10,777 nt of DNA from Anaeromyces robustus (Eukaryota; Neocallimastigomycota; Neocallimastigomycetes; Neocallimastigales; Neocallimastigaceae), in the NCBI GenBank assembly GCA_002104895.1, contig MCFG01000755.1, forward strand, positions 1 to 10,777. Direction: 5' to 3'. The position numbers and the translations under genes were made by a program. The notes beneath the pieces are model-generated. The model was not told the DNA's origin, did not search any database, and saw only the letters and a list, made by a program, of their open reading frames with translations. This document shows, one piece after another, positions 1-9,542 of this stretch. Positions within the stretch are counted from its first letter, which is position 1. Each line of letters starts with the position of its first letter.

Positions 1-217
1 TTAGATATAAAGAAAGCCATAGTATTAATTTTTTAAAAAAAAAATATTGGTATGGAGTAATTTATGATGATGTAATTTTAATAATTCAAGAAAGGTAAAA
101 TGTTTTATTAAACTTAACTGTAATTAGATAATTGAATAATATTAATATAATAAAATATGATACGTAATCAGTAAAGAAAATACGACACTCTCGTTGTTAA
201 TGAAATATATGGACTAA
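1..217 (+). CDS. 3' end of a gene entering from the left, product unknown (probable intron 95-171)
   Basis: An open frame runs from the window edge (codons from base 3) to TAA at 96-98. It has varied codons and a peptide with WYGVIYDD followed by ILIIQE, unlike the A/T monotony of the surrounding spacer. At base 95 the sequence AG|GTAAAA could be a 5' splice site. A CAG at 169-171 after a TAAT-rich stretch could be the 3' site, giving a 77-nt intron in phase 2. The spliced frame would add about 15 residues (SKENTTLSLLMKYMD) and stop at 215-217. Bases 172-195 are noticeably richer in G+C than the spacer, which favours the spliced model. Without splicing the protein would simply end ...QER. Most of the gene lies outside the window, so no family can be recognised. 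Which of the two ends is right is an inference. Confidence 0.42.
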
Positions 218-296
218 AATTTTATATAATATGATATTAATAACATCTTAAAAAGTTTATAACATATTCATTCTTTTCATATTTTTTTTTTTTTTT

Positions 297-366
297 AATA
301 AAACAAAATAATTAAAAAAAAATATTGTAATTATTGATATTTTTTTTTTAATTATTTTGTTTTATT
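297..366. repeat. Long near-perfect inverted repeat (fold-back hairpin)
   Basis: The left arm 297-325 and right arm 337-366 are reverse complements over 29 bp except for one extra T in the right arm. They are separated by an 11-base loop (326-336). The arm contains AAACAAAATAATT and its complement, so it is not merely an A run facing a T run. It lies in the spacer between the gene end at 217 and the minus-strand gene ending at 1021. It could extrude as a cruciform or fold in RNA; no function is evident. Confidence 0.8.
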
Positions 367-457
367 TTATTTTATTTAATTAATATTATTTATTTTGTAT
401 ACTAGTTTTTTATTTTCAATAGAATTTAATATACTAGTATAAATATTATAAAAGTTA

Positions 458-669
458 CATATTATATTTTGTATAATTATATAATAAAAACATTAAAAGT
501 AAAAAAAAAAAAAACATATTTTGTATAATTATATAATAAAAACATTAAAAGTAAAAAAAAGAAAAAAAAAAAAAAAACATTATATAAAGAAAAAAAAAAA
601 CATTATATTTTGTATAATTATATAATTAAAATATTAAAATTAAAAAAAAAAGAAAAAAGTATTAAAAGT
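458..669 (+). repeat. Three imperfect tandem copies of a ~45-nt AT repeat joined by poly-A
   Basis: A core containing TTTTGTATAATTATATAAT followed by (A/T)AAAACATTAAAAGTAAAA occurs at about 458-513, 515-577 and 601-669. The third copy has diverged, with TAATTAAAATATTAAAATT. Runs of A interrupted by single G residues link the copies, and a lone ATTAAAAGTAAAAA piece closes the array at about 661. This looks like a local minisatellite; the poly-A joints are also what a small retroposed element would leave, but no ends or target duplications are visible. Confidence 0.7.
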
Positions 670-711
670 AAAAATAAATAATCATGAGTATTTATTCTTA
701 TTTATTTTATG

Positions 712-791
712 AAATTTTAAAGTAATTTTTTCATTTTTTATTCTTTAAAAGAAATAAAGAATAAAAAATAAAAAAATATACTTTAAAATTT
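712..791. repeat. 80-nt inverted repeat, arms of about 35 bp
   Basis: The arms 712-746 and 756-791 pair over 13 bp at the outside (AAATTTTAAAGTA) and 14 bp at the inside (ATTTTTTATTCTTT), with a short mismatched segment between. The loop is 9 bases. It is followed after 14 bases by a second fold-back at 806-934. Both lie downstream of the minus-strand gene that ends at 1021, so they may be in its 3' flank. No coding content is seen. Confidence 0.75.
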
Positions 792-805
792 GTTTACTTT
801 TTATA

Positions 806-934
806 TAATACTTTTTATATAATACTTTCTCAATTAAATTGCATTATACCACACTCAATCAGTTAAATACTCTTTCTATTTAACGATTGAGTATAATATC
901 TTACAATTATGAGTTTCTTATATAAAAAGTATTA
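806..934. repeat. Long imperfect hairpin with two strong stems
   Basis: The outer stem pairs 806-822 with 918-934 (17 bp). The inner stem pairs 853-869 with 877-892 (16 bp, one bulged A at 861) around the 7-base loop CTCTTTC. The segments between the stems are partly complementary. The inner stem carries ACTCAATC/GATTGAGT and has more G+C than the surrounding spacer, so it is not a by-product of base composition. The whole resembles a fold-back (MITE-like) element or a structured RNA precursor; there is no tRNA-like cloverleaf and no evidence of transcription. Confidence 0.65.
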
Positions 935-1020
935 AACTTTCATTAGGAATTTAAATTTCATTGAAATATATCAACAAAACTTAAAGAGAGTATTACTAAT
1001 GAACGATGTAAAGATAAATC

Positions 1021-2976
1021 TCATTGATTACTATTATTATTGTTTGTAATAATTAAAGTACTAAATAAAAATTGCAAATAAGAAATGTTATCATATAGAT
1101 CAAAAGATGGATTAACGTTTAACATTTGTGATTGAAGCATATTTGGATTATTTAATATTTGTGATTGAAGCATATTTGGATTATTTAACATTTGTGATTG
1201 AAGCATATTTGGATCATTTAACATTTGTGATTGAAGCATATTTGGATTATTTAACATTTGTGATTGAAGCATATTTGGATTATTTAACATTTGTGATTGA
1301 AGCATATTTGGATCATTTAACATTTGTGATTGAAGCATATTTGGATTATTTAACATTTGTGATTGAAGCATATTTGGATTATTTAACATTTGTAATTGAT
1401 GCATATTTTGATTATCCAAATTGTTATAAATTTGATTTCCTGATGCTAATTGTTTTGAAATGTTTAAATAATTACAAAACATTATTGCATTTAATATATT
1501 ATTATTTTCTGGTAAATATGAGTTACATGTTGCGTTACATTATTCAATGAAGATGTCAAATTATTATAACTAATATGATTAATTGGATTATTTCCTTTAA
1601 CTAATAAATTATAATTATTTTCTCTTAAATCATTTTTCTCAAACAACTTTGAAATATCTTTATCTGATTTTTCAATTTCAATTGAATGTTGTTTAGGTGT
1701 AGTTTCTGGTGAAGGAAAGGCATTAAATGATTTAGATTCTTCTTTAATATATAAATCAGAACTATAATAAATCAGGACCATCTAAACCAGAACTATATAA
1801 ATCAGGACTATCTAAACCAGGACTATCTAAACTAAGCTCTTCTGTTCCAGGTAATTTATTGAAATCATTGTATTCAGACATTTCTTCATTATTTAAATTA
1901 AATTCACTTATTGGTACTGGTGAAGGTAAATAATTATAAGTAATTTTAGTTTCTTCATTATTAAGAGACGGAATAGGTGAACTTAAATCAGAAATTCTTT
2001 CATAGCCATTATTTTCTTCAAATGAAATATTATTTAAATCAAATAATATTTCTGAAAATTCTGTTGCTGAAAGCTTGTTTTCATTTTCTCCATTATAATT
2101 ATTATTTACAACTTCTTGAAAATTATAAAAATTTAATGAGCATTTAAATATTCTATTAAACTTTCCATGTTCTCTGTCATATATCATATTATAATAGTTC
2201 TTTAAATCATTTGGTTTATTCTTTTTGAAACTTTCAAATTGTCTCTCAAATAAGGATTTATCATTGTCTTTAAGTGTTTTAAATAAACGTCTAAAACAAA
2301 TTAATGAAAATGAATCACTTATTTTCTTTGGAGTTTCAACAGGAATTTTCTTTGGAGTTTCAACAGAAACTGAATTATAATTATTTGATGCAATCATATA
2401 TTCATATACTTTTCTACCAAAGGATTTTTCATTTTTGTTTAAATAAACATCATTTAAATTGTTTATTTCATAAATTTTAATTCTCTTTTTTTCATTTCTT
2501 TTAACGTCTTCAAAACTTAATTCTTCCAATTTTTTGCTAATATCAAAGTCAGTTATATCACCTTTAGTACAAAAAGAATATTCTATTAAATATAATTTTT
2601 CATCCTCAGCCAATTCTGTAAATAAATCAAATTCTGACTTTATTTTTGGTTCCTTTTCTTCCTTGTAAATCAATCTTCTAATATAATGATGTTCATTTCC
2701 AAAATTTCTTTCATTTAAATCCTTAAAGTTACTTTTCATTTCATTAAATATTTTAATCAATTTTGGAACATATTTATACTTAGGAGACTTTTTGATTTTT
2801 TTCAAATGTTCTTCATCTAAAAATTTATCTTTTAAAAAAGAATTATCAATTATGTATTCTATTTTTTGATTAGAACCTTTCGCATTTTCTATACTTCTAT
2901 GATAACGTTTAATATTATCATATAATAATTCCGTTAATTCTATTTCCTTCATATTTTCAATCATTTTTTCACTCAT
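1021..2976 (-). CDS. Unrecognised protein (~650 aa) with C-terminal 11-residue repeats; frame interrupted twice
   Basis: The gene starts at ATG 2976 (MSEKM, A at -3) and stays open for 404 codons to a TAG at about 1762. The frame clearly continues: a repeat coding GLDSPDLYSS runs up to the stop, and one extra T in its last copy (GATTTATTATAG against GATTTATATAG) causes it. The next frame gives KEESKSFNAFPSPETTP and so on. A second slip between about 1494 and 1539 leads into the repeat frame, which ends at TGA 1021-1023. The N-terminal ~280 residues are Lys/Glu/Asn-rich, apparently helical, with a duplicated VETPKK(I). Then come acidic, Ser-Pro-rich segments (SSPIPS, PSPVP, PSPETTP) that could be proline-directed kinase sites, then Met/Gln/Asn repeats. 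No signal peptide or membrane segment is seen. I recognise no family; a regulatory or scaffold protein is a guess. The frame breaks may be sequence errors or decay. Confidence 0.7.
1121..1417 (-). repeat. 33-bp coding minisatellite: eight 11-residue repeats plus a degenerate ninth
   Basis: Eight nearly identical 33-base units fill 1121-1384, and a diverged ninth occupies 1385-1417. Read on the minus strand each encodes an 11-residue unit of the form LN(N/D)PNMLQSQM. The units are contiguous with no spacers, so this is not a CRISPR array. The Asn/Asp position alternates in a regular N-N-D-N-N-D-N-N pattern: a T-to-C change in the third and sixth plus-strand units. This implies expansion in blocks of three (99 bp). 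Because 33 is a multiple of three, the opposite strand is also open, but only as a shadow. Confidence 0.93.
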
Positions 2977-3410
2977 TTTATTATTAATAATAATTTTCTC
3001 TTTTTTTCTATATAAATATTGTTATTTATAATTTCACATTTTATTAATGAAAAAAAACTATCCTATTTATATCTTTTTTTTTTTTTTAATATTATTAACA
3101 ATGATGATAAGAATATAATATATTATAAATTATTATTAAATATATATAATATATGTAATATAATATATTTAAAATATAAAAATATAATAGTAATATATAA
3201 AATATTATATGAATTGTAATAATATATTTTCAATTAAAATAGAATAATTTTTGTTTTCATCTTATCACCACAAAATAAAATTCTATAATTTATATAATAT
3301 TACATAAATATTAATTAAATGGATAGCATATATTATATTTATATTATTTATATATCATTAAAACATTAATTAAACTTTAATAATTATAATTATTTTATTT
3401 TTTTATAATG
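2977..3410. other. Spacer with presumed promoter of the gene at 1021-2976
   Basis: This A/T-only stretch has stops in all frames except a low-complexity Ile/Tyr/Asn shadow at 3019-3219. It should hold the promoter and 5' leader of the minus-strand gene starting at 2976. The bases just upstream on that strand are purine- and A-rich (AAAAAAGAGAAAATTATT). Many TATA-like strings occur, so none can be singled out. Confidence 0.4.
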
Positions 3411-3438
3411 CCAAAACTATTATAAAATCAAACAATTT

Positions 3439-3498
<60 letters not shown>

Positions 3499-3568
3499 TT
3501 ATTTATTTAATTAATTAATTATTTATTTATTTTGATTGACAAAATTATTATAAAATCAAACAATTTTT

Positions 3569-3600
<32 letters not shown>

Positions 3601-3777
3601 TTTTAATTGACAAAACTATTATAAAATCAAACAATTTTTATTTATTTATTTATTTATTTATTTATTTTAATTGACAAAACTATTATAAAATCAAACAATT
3701 TTTATTTAATTATTATTTATTTATTTATTTATTTATTTATAAATAAAATAAATGAATAAACGAATAAATAAATAAAT
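3411..3777 (+). repeat. Compound minisatellite: four copies of a ~30-nt core, each followed by an ATTT run
   Basis: A core of the form (GA)CAAAACTATTATAAAATCAAACAATTTTT occurs at about 3411, 3537, 3608 and 3672. Each copy is followed by a run of ATTT tetranucleotides of different length, the first being longest. Cores 2-4 are preceded by TTGATTGAC or TTAATTGAC. After the fourth copy the ATTT run meets an AAAT run (3740-3777), which makes a hairpin. The pattern is that of a unit duplicated together with an unstable microsatellite. No gene is seen. Confidence 0.85.
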
Positions 3778-3912
3778 CATAAAAACTTTTTTTTTTCCAT
3801 GATTCAATATAATAAAAAATATATAATAAAATAAAATAATAAAGACAAATCAAACAAAAATTCTTAATCATTTTTTTATTTATTATTTATAATATTATTT
3901 ATTTTTATATTT

Positions 3913-3997
3913 TTTATATTTTCATTATTCATTTTAGTTTTTATATTTTATTTTTTATTTTTATATTTTCATTATTCATTTTAGTTTTTATATTTTA
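3913..3997 (+). repeat. 38-nt direct repeat, two copies
   Basis: The segment 3913-3950 (TTTATATTTTCATTATTC and following bases, to ATATTTTA) is repeated exactly at 3960-3997, nine bases apart. It is followed by AT-rich filler and a pure 24-T run at 4021-4044. No coding content is seen. Confidence 0.85.
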
Positions 3998-4011
3998 GTT
4001 TTTTTATTTTT

Positions 4012-4042
<31 letters not shown>

Positions 4043-4068
4043 TTGCAAAAACTTCTAGCTTTATATAT

Positions 4069-4183
4069 AAAAAACCCAAAATTTTAAGACTAAAAATATT
4101 TCAATATAAAAAACCAATAATTTTAAGTCCAAAAATTTCAAAATAAAAAACCAATAATTTTAAGTCTAAAAATTTCAATAATA
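4069..4183 (+). repeat. Three tandem copies of a ~37-nt repeat
   Basis: Copies of AAAAAACCAATAATTTTAAG followed by TC(C/T)AAAAATTTCAA lie at about 4069-4107 (diverged, with ACCCAAAATTTT), 4108-4145 and 4146-4183. They are followed by AAT trinucleotide runs to about 4215. The array starts just after the T24 run and GCAAAAACTTCTAGC. No gene is seen. Confidence 0.8.
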
Positions 4184-4993
4184 ATAATAACTTTCAATAA
4201 TAATAATAATAACAATAATTATTTTCAAATCTTATATATAATATATTATATTACATTATATATTATTAATATAAAATAATATATATTATAAATTATTTTA
4301 TATATGCTCAAACAAATGATTATAATTGTTTAGAATTGATTTGTTTTATTACAAGTATTTAAGTATATATGAAATATTTTAGTGTACAAGTTAATGTATA
4401 ATGTATACAAAATATAATATATAACATTTTATATATATTTATTATCAATCCTCTTTTCTATATATAAAAAGAATAAATAATAATATATATTTTAATTATC
4501 ATTGATATTTTTTATAGAGGAATTTACTAGCTTTATTTTTATGGTACTTTTTTTCAAAAATATTAAATAAAAAAGTACTATACAATATTAATTTTTTTTT
4601 TTTCACTTGATTTATGATTTATAATATTTACTATAATTTAATTGTTTTTACTATTAATGATTAATAATGAATTAAATAATTAAATAAATGATAACTATAG
4701 TTAAAATAAACAAATATTTTTTTTAATCTTTAAAATATATTAAAACTGGTTATATAAAAATCTAATAAATTTATGTTTTTATCATTAATTAATATGTTCA
4801 TACATATGACTTTTTTATCAATGAATCATGTGATTCAATCTATTATTATTTTTATTTTATAAATTACGATAATGGATGATGTATTTTCTTTTCATTAAGT
4901 CCATGTCACGACAAAGTAAGAAATAAAAAAAAATATGGTAATATTTTAATTTAAAAAAAGTAGTTAAAAATAAAAATGAAATATAAATAAAAA
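4184..4993. other. Spacer downstream of the dsRNA-binding-protein gene; no confident gene
   Basis: Mostly A/T filler. It holds a small hairpin (GTACTTTTTT at 4544-4553 pairing with 4569-4578) and one copy of a 19-mer also found at 7558-7576. A slightly G+C-richer patch at about 4795-4925 includes CCATGTCACGACAAA followed by GTAAGA, which looks like a 5' splice site on the plus strand. I could not link the patch to a partner exon. The 3' untranslated region of the minus-strand gene ending at 4994 should lie at its right edge. Confidence 0.4.
4737..4755 (+). repeat. First copy of a dispersed 19-mer (ATATTAAAACTGGTTATAT)
   Basis: Identical over 19 bases to 7558-7576, with similar A-rich bases to the left of both copies. 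The embedded CTGG makes chance identity less likely than for a pure A/T word. This copy is about 240 bases beyond the stop of the dsRNA-binding-protein gene. Confidence 0.5.
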
Positions 4994-5533
4994 TCATGAA
5001 ATTTTTAAATAATCACATGCTTTTTTTGATACATTTTCTTTTGCATCCATTTTTCTTATGAAAGGTCCTTCCGTAATAAAATATTTATTGTTAATTCTTA
5101 ATTTACATAGGTATAAATTTCCAATATTTTCAAAAATATATTCATGATCTATTTTAAATTTTTGGAAAAACTGGTATAAATATATTGAATAAGTACGACT
5201 TTGATTTAATGATTTATTATAATCAAGAAATTCTGGAAGAAATGATAATGCATTTTCATTATCTTTATTATCTTGATATATATTTTTACTTTCAATTTCT
5301 CCTTCTTCACTTTCACTATCATTATTTTTAAATTTTTGTTTTAATAATTTCAAATATTCTTTTGATAATTTTTTTATGCTTTTTAATGCAATTTTTTTTC
5401 TTGAATAATATTTTGTTTCAACAATTTTCATTCCAGAATAGTATGCTTCATATTTATAATTTTTGATAACTTGATTATTTTCATTAATAATTTTTTTAAC
5501 TTTTTTAAATTCTAAATCTTTTTTTTTTATCAT
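4994..5533 (-). CDS. Small double-stranded-RNA-binding-domain protein (179 aa)
   Basis: The C-terminal ~65 residues fit the dsRBD fold in order: a first helix (YSIYLYQFFQKFKI), then strands (YIFENIGNLYLCKLRINNK and YFITEGPF), then a second helix starting RKMDAKENVSKKACDYLK. That last helix matches the family's KKxAK...A..yL pattern. Near the N-terminus YKYEAYYSGMKIVETKYYSR then KKIALKSIKKL looks like the strands and last helix of a second, degenerate dsRBD. An acidic Ser/Glu stretch (NDSESEEGEIESKN) links the two. There is no catalytic domain, so a dsRNA-binding regulator or partner protein is likelier than a nuclease; its target is unknown. I start at ATG 5533-5531 (A at -3). The frame stays open upstream to a TTG at 5563, so an upstream exon completing the first dsRBD is possible. 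It is divergent from the gene at 5952. Confidence is good for the second dsRBD, fair for the first. Confidence 0.75.
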   Translation of the reverse strand: MIKKKDLEFKKVKKIINENNQVIKNYKYEAYYSGMKIVETKYYSRKKIALKSIKKLSKEYLKLLKQKFKNNDSESEEGEIESKNIYQDNKDNENALSFLPEFLDYNKSLNQSRTYSIYLYQFFQKFKIDHEYIFENIGNLYLCKLRINNKYFITEGPFIRKMDAKENVSKKACDYLKIS

Positions 5534-5951
5534 ATTTATTATTTTATGATTTGAAATTTTCAATTTTCTTTATTAATTAATGTATGAAGATTAAAAGTAA
5601 AATATTACAAATAATGAATATTAAAATATATATGTATAACAAAAATAATAATAAATAAAATGAAATATTGAAAAAAAAAGTTTATATTAAATTGTTTTAT
5701 TTTTTATATTTTTTAAACTTTTTATTATATAATTTAATAATGAATTTATATATATATATTTTTTTTATAATTGATTTATTTTTTATATTAATTAAAAATT
5801 AATTAAAAATCAAGTTTTTTTTTATTTTATTTTATTTTATTTTATTTTGAAAATAATTATATATATATTTGTGTTAAACAATGTATAATAATTCTTTAAT
5901 CTCAATTTATTTTAAAAAGAAATAAAATATATCTAAATATGAATTAATTAT
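5534..5951. promoter_or_regulatory. Divergent intergenic region, presumed promoters for both flanking genes
   Basis: This 418-base spacer separates two genes read outward from it (minus-strand start 5533, plus-strand start 5952), so both promoters should lie here. It contains TA runs (about 5748-5760, 5860-5872) and a TTTTA pentanucleotide run at about 5821-5849. No specific factor site can be defended in such A/T-rich DNA. Confidence 0.4.
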
Positions 5952-7357
<1,406 letters not shown>

Positions 7358-7646
7358 TAAATAATAAAAAATGTAAAACTATTAATAATTGATAATAAAG
7401 AAAATTATTAAGTTTATAATAATAATAATGAAAATTTTGAATTAAAATATATTATTCTTTAAGAAATTTTTTTTTCTTGGATATATTTAACAAATATCAA
7501 GTGACATAACTCATATTAAATATAGTTACAACTGAAATATTATATTATATTTTAAAAATATTAAAACTGGTTATATGAAGTATTATTAATGAACCATTTT
7601 TCCTTTATTAATTTTCTTAATTCTATAAAAAAATATATATGTCTAA

Positions 7647-7687
<41 letters not shown>

Positions 7688-8457
7688 AATCAATATAATG
7701 ATTCTATAAAAAGTTTATAAATAAAAGGTTTTTTTTTGTTGTAAATAAAAATAATGATATAATGAATGATAAGATGAATGATGTAAATTATTATATAGAC
7801 TATATAGAAAAAAATTTTTATAATAATTTAGTTTTTTTAAGAAAAAATTTGTAAAAAAAAAAATAAAATAAATAAAAAAGAGAATAAAATATTAAAATAT
7901 TGTTATATGTATATAAAATATATTATCATTTTCTATTTTTTTTTTTTTTTTCTATTTTTATTTTTTTTTCTATTTTTATTTTTTTTCTCTTTATTGTATC
8001 TTTTAATTATATTTCATCTTTATTCAATGCATCATTTCTTATTTTTTTTTTTTTTTATCTATAATACTTAAATATTATATTTGCATTTTAGTAACAAACA
8101 TTTTTAGCAACAAACAATTCTAATGACCTATTAAAATAAAAAATAGTTCAATATAATATTATAAACACTTAATATAAACACTTAATGATAATAATTTTAC
8201 TTATTTATTTAATTTATTATAACTTATTTTTTTATTTTATTATTTTTCTATTTTATTTTTTTTTTTTTCTATTATTTTTCTATTTTATTTTATTTTTTTT
8301 AATTTTTTTTTTTAAATAAATTAAATTACAAATAATACATGAATATAAATATTTTTAAATTTCTAAAAATAATTATTTTTTTTTCTAATTATAAATAAAT
8401 AAATAAATTTTTCTTTTTTTTTTACTTTTTTTTATTTTTTTTTTATTTTTATTATAT
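7358..8457. other. T-rich spacer between converging genes; no gene seen
   Basis: The plus-strand gene ending at 7357 and the minus-strand esterase ending at 8458 converge here, so both 3' untranslated regions should lie inside. The spacer contains a pure 33-T run (7651-7683), many TTTTCTATTTTTATTTTT-type repeats at 7930-8060 and 8220-8300, and a TAACAAACA/GCAACAAACA pair near 8090-8117. It also has a duplicated AACACTTAAT near 8163-8185. AATAAA-like strings are too frequent to identify a poly(A) site. No coding segment with convincing codon variety was found on either strand. Confidence 0.5.
7558..7576 (+). repeat. Second copy of the dispersed 19-mer
   Basis: Identical to 4737-4755 and on the same strand, about 200 bases after the stop of the five-exon gene. 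Relative to transcription of the two neighbouring genes the copies are in opposite senses, which argues against a shared 3'-processing signal. Confidence 0.5.
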
Positions 8458-9542
8458 TTAGTTATTTAAAGCACCGAAAATAGTTTGTACAAAGTTGTAT
8501 AAACCAGCAGAAATAGCATCTTCATTGTGATCAGCACCTGGAACTTCAAACCATATGTGTTTTTGGTTGTTTCTAGTTAAAATTTCATGGTAACTTTTTT
8601 GGGAATTCATGTACAACGGAATCATTAGTACCACAAGAAATAAGGGTAACATATGGTGGATCATCAGAACGGAATTGTTCTTCAGTGAATAAACCTGGAT
8701 GATGACCAGAGAAATCATCACCTGGAGTAACACCTGGAGCTGGAGAGAAAGCACCAACATAACCGAATAAATCTGATCTCTTGTAAGCAATGTAAAGACT
8801 GTTACGACCACCCATAGAGAAACCACAAAGAGCAGTGTTATCCTTACCAGTAAGAATTGGATAATTTTGTTTCCATATATGGCATAATAACATCAACTAA
8901 TTCATTAATGAAGTTATCATAACCATCAAAGTATTTTTGAGAGAAACCTGGTTCAACTTCATTACCTGGAGTTGGAGCATATTCACTTGGAAGAAACCAT
9001 AATAAATTCTTTAGCTTTACCTTCTTTAAGTAAATTAGTTGGAAATAGCAATAGTACTTTCATCGAGCATAGAATCTTCATCACCAAAAATACCGTGTAA
9101 GAAATAAACAATTGGGTATTTCTTAGATTCATCATAACCAACTGGAAGAATAATATTCATTTTACGTTCACTATTAGTATTTGAAGAGAAGTAAGTAATT
9201 TTTTGAGGTGATGGATATTGGATATTATTTTGTTTGTATCTGAAATTAGCTGGACAAGTATTAGTAATTTGAAGTTTATCCATATAATTTTTCACCAACT
9301 GGTGTTATATCAATTTCTGGTTGTTGTGGTTGTTGTTCCCATGGATTTTCAGCAGCATTTTGAGTGTTATCAATACCACACCAATGATAATCTTCAACAC
9401 CCCATTGACCTTGTTCATCAGTGTAAATAACTTCATTAGTTTTAGTACAACATGGATATCCTAATTTAACTGAAAAACATTCAGCTGAAACTTTAGCTGC
9501 AATAACTGAAAATACAACAGATAATAAAGTAGTGGCTTTCAT
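8458..9542 (-). CDS. Secreted dockerin-bearing CE1-type carbohydrate esterase (feruloyl or acetylxylan esterase), five frameshifts
   Basis: ATG at 9542 starts a signal peptide (about 1-20, [20 protein letters not shown]). A fungal dockerin follows (about 21-57) with four Cys and the family's LGYPCC, YTD, WGVE and WCGI marks, then a Pro/Gln linker. The rest is an esterase-D/CE1 alpha-beta hydrolase. It has YFLHG near residue 149, the nucleophile elbow GFSMGG (Ser about 241), CGTND (Asp about 306) and GADHNED (His about 337). Such enzymes hydrolyse ferulate or acetate esters on xylan, here on the extracellular cellulosome. The frame breaks at five places: 9288-9292, 9043-9045, near 8987-8996, 8865-8872 and 8595-8600. 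Each is explained by one extra base, mostly in an A or T run. Removing five bases from 1085 gives exactly 360 codons to TAA. The triad is intact and substitution stops are absent, so sequencing error or very recent decay is likely. Substrate is not decided. Confidence 0.9.

Noticed and set aside
806-934. tRNA or other standard structured RNA gene
   Set aside because: No acceptor stem, anticodon arm, or A and B box promoter pattern; it is one long imperfect hairpin.
1121-1417. CRISPR-like array
   Set aside because: Units are contiguous with no spacers, vary only at one base, and lie in a eukaryotic coding frame.
1515-1544. Mini-intron explaining the second frame break of the repeat protein
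   Set aside because: The only GT-AG pair (GTAACG...TTACCAG) is 30 nt long, too short to splice, and a multiple of three, so it would not change frame.
1128-1550. Open frame on the plus strand through the 33-bp repeat array
   Set aside because: It is open only because the repeat length is a multiple of three; the minus-strand frame continues a gene and has the sensible codon use.
3019-3219. 66-codon plus-strand open frame
   Set aside because: It is an Ile/Tyr/Asn string expected from pure A/T DNA, with no domain, no splice context and no codon variety.
8585-8826. Second minus-strand frame over the esterase core
   Set aside because: In this part the real frame is the one with GFSMGG and CGTND; the overlapping frame becomes real only after the last frame break near 8597.
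9218-9430. Plus-strand open frame opposite the dockerin region
   Set aside because: It is antisense to a clear dockerin and linker, with no recognisable content.
8458-9542. Programmed +1 frameshifting of the esterase
   Set aside because: Five events in one gene with unlike contexts and no common slippery codon or following stop signal; error or decay is simpler. Kept only as a formal alternative.
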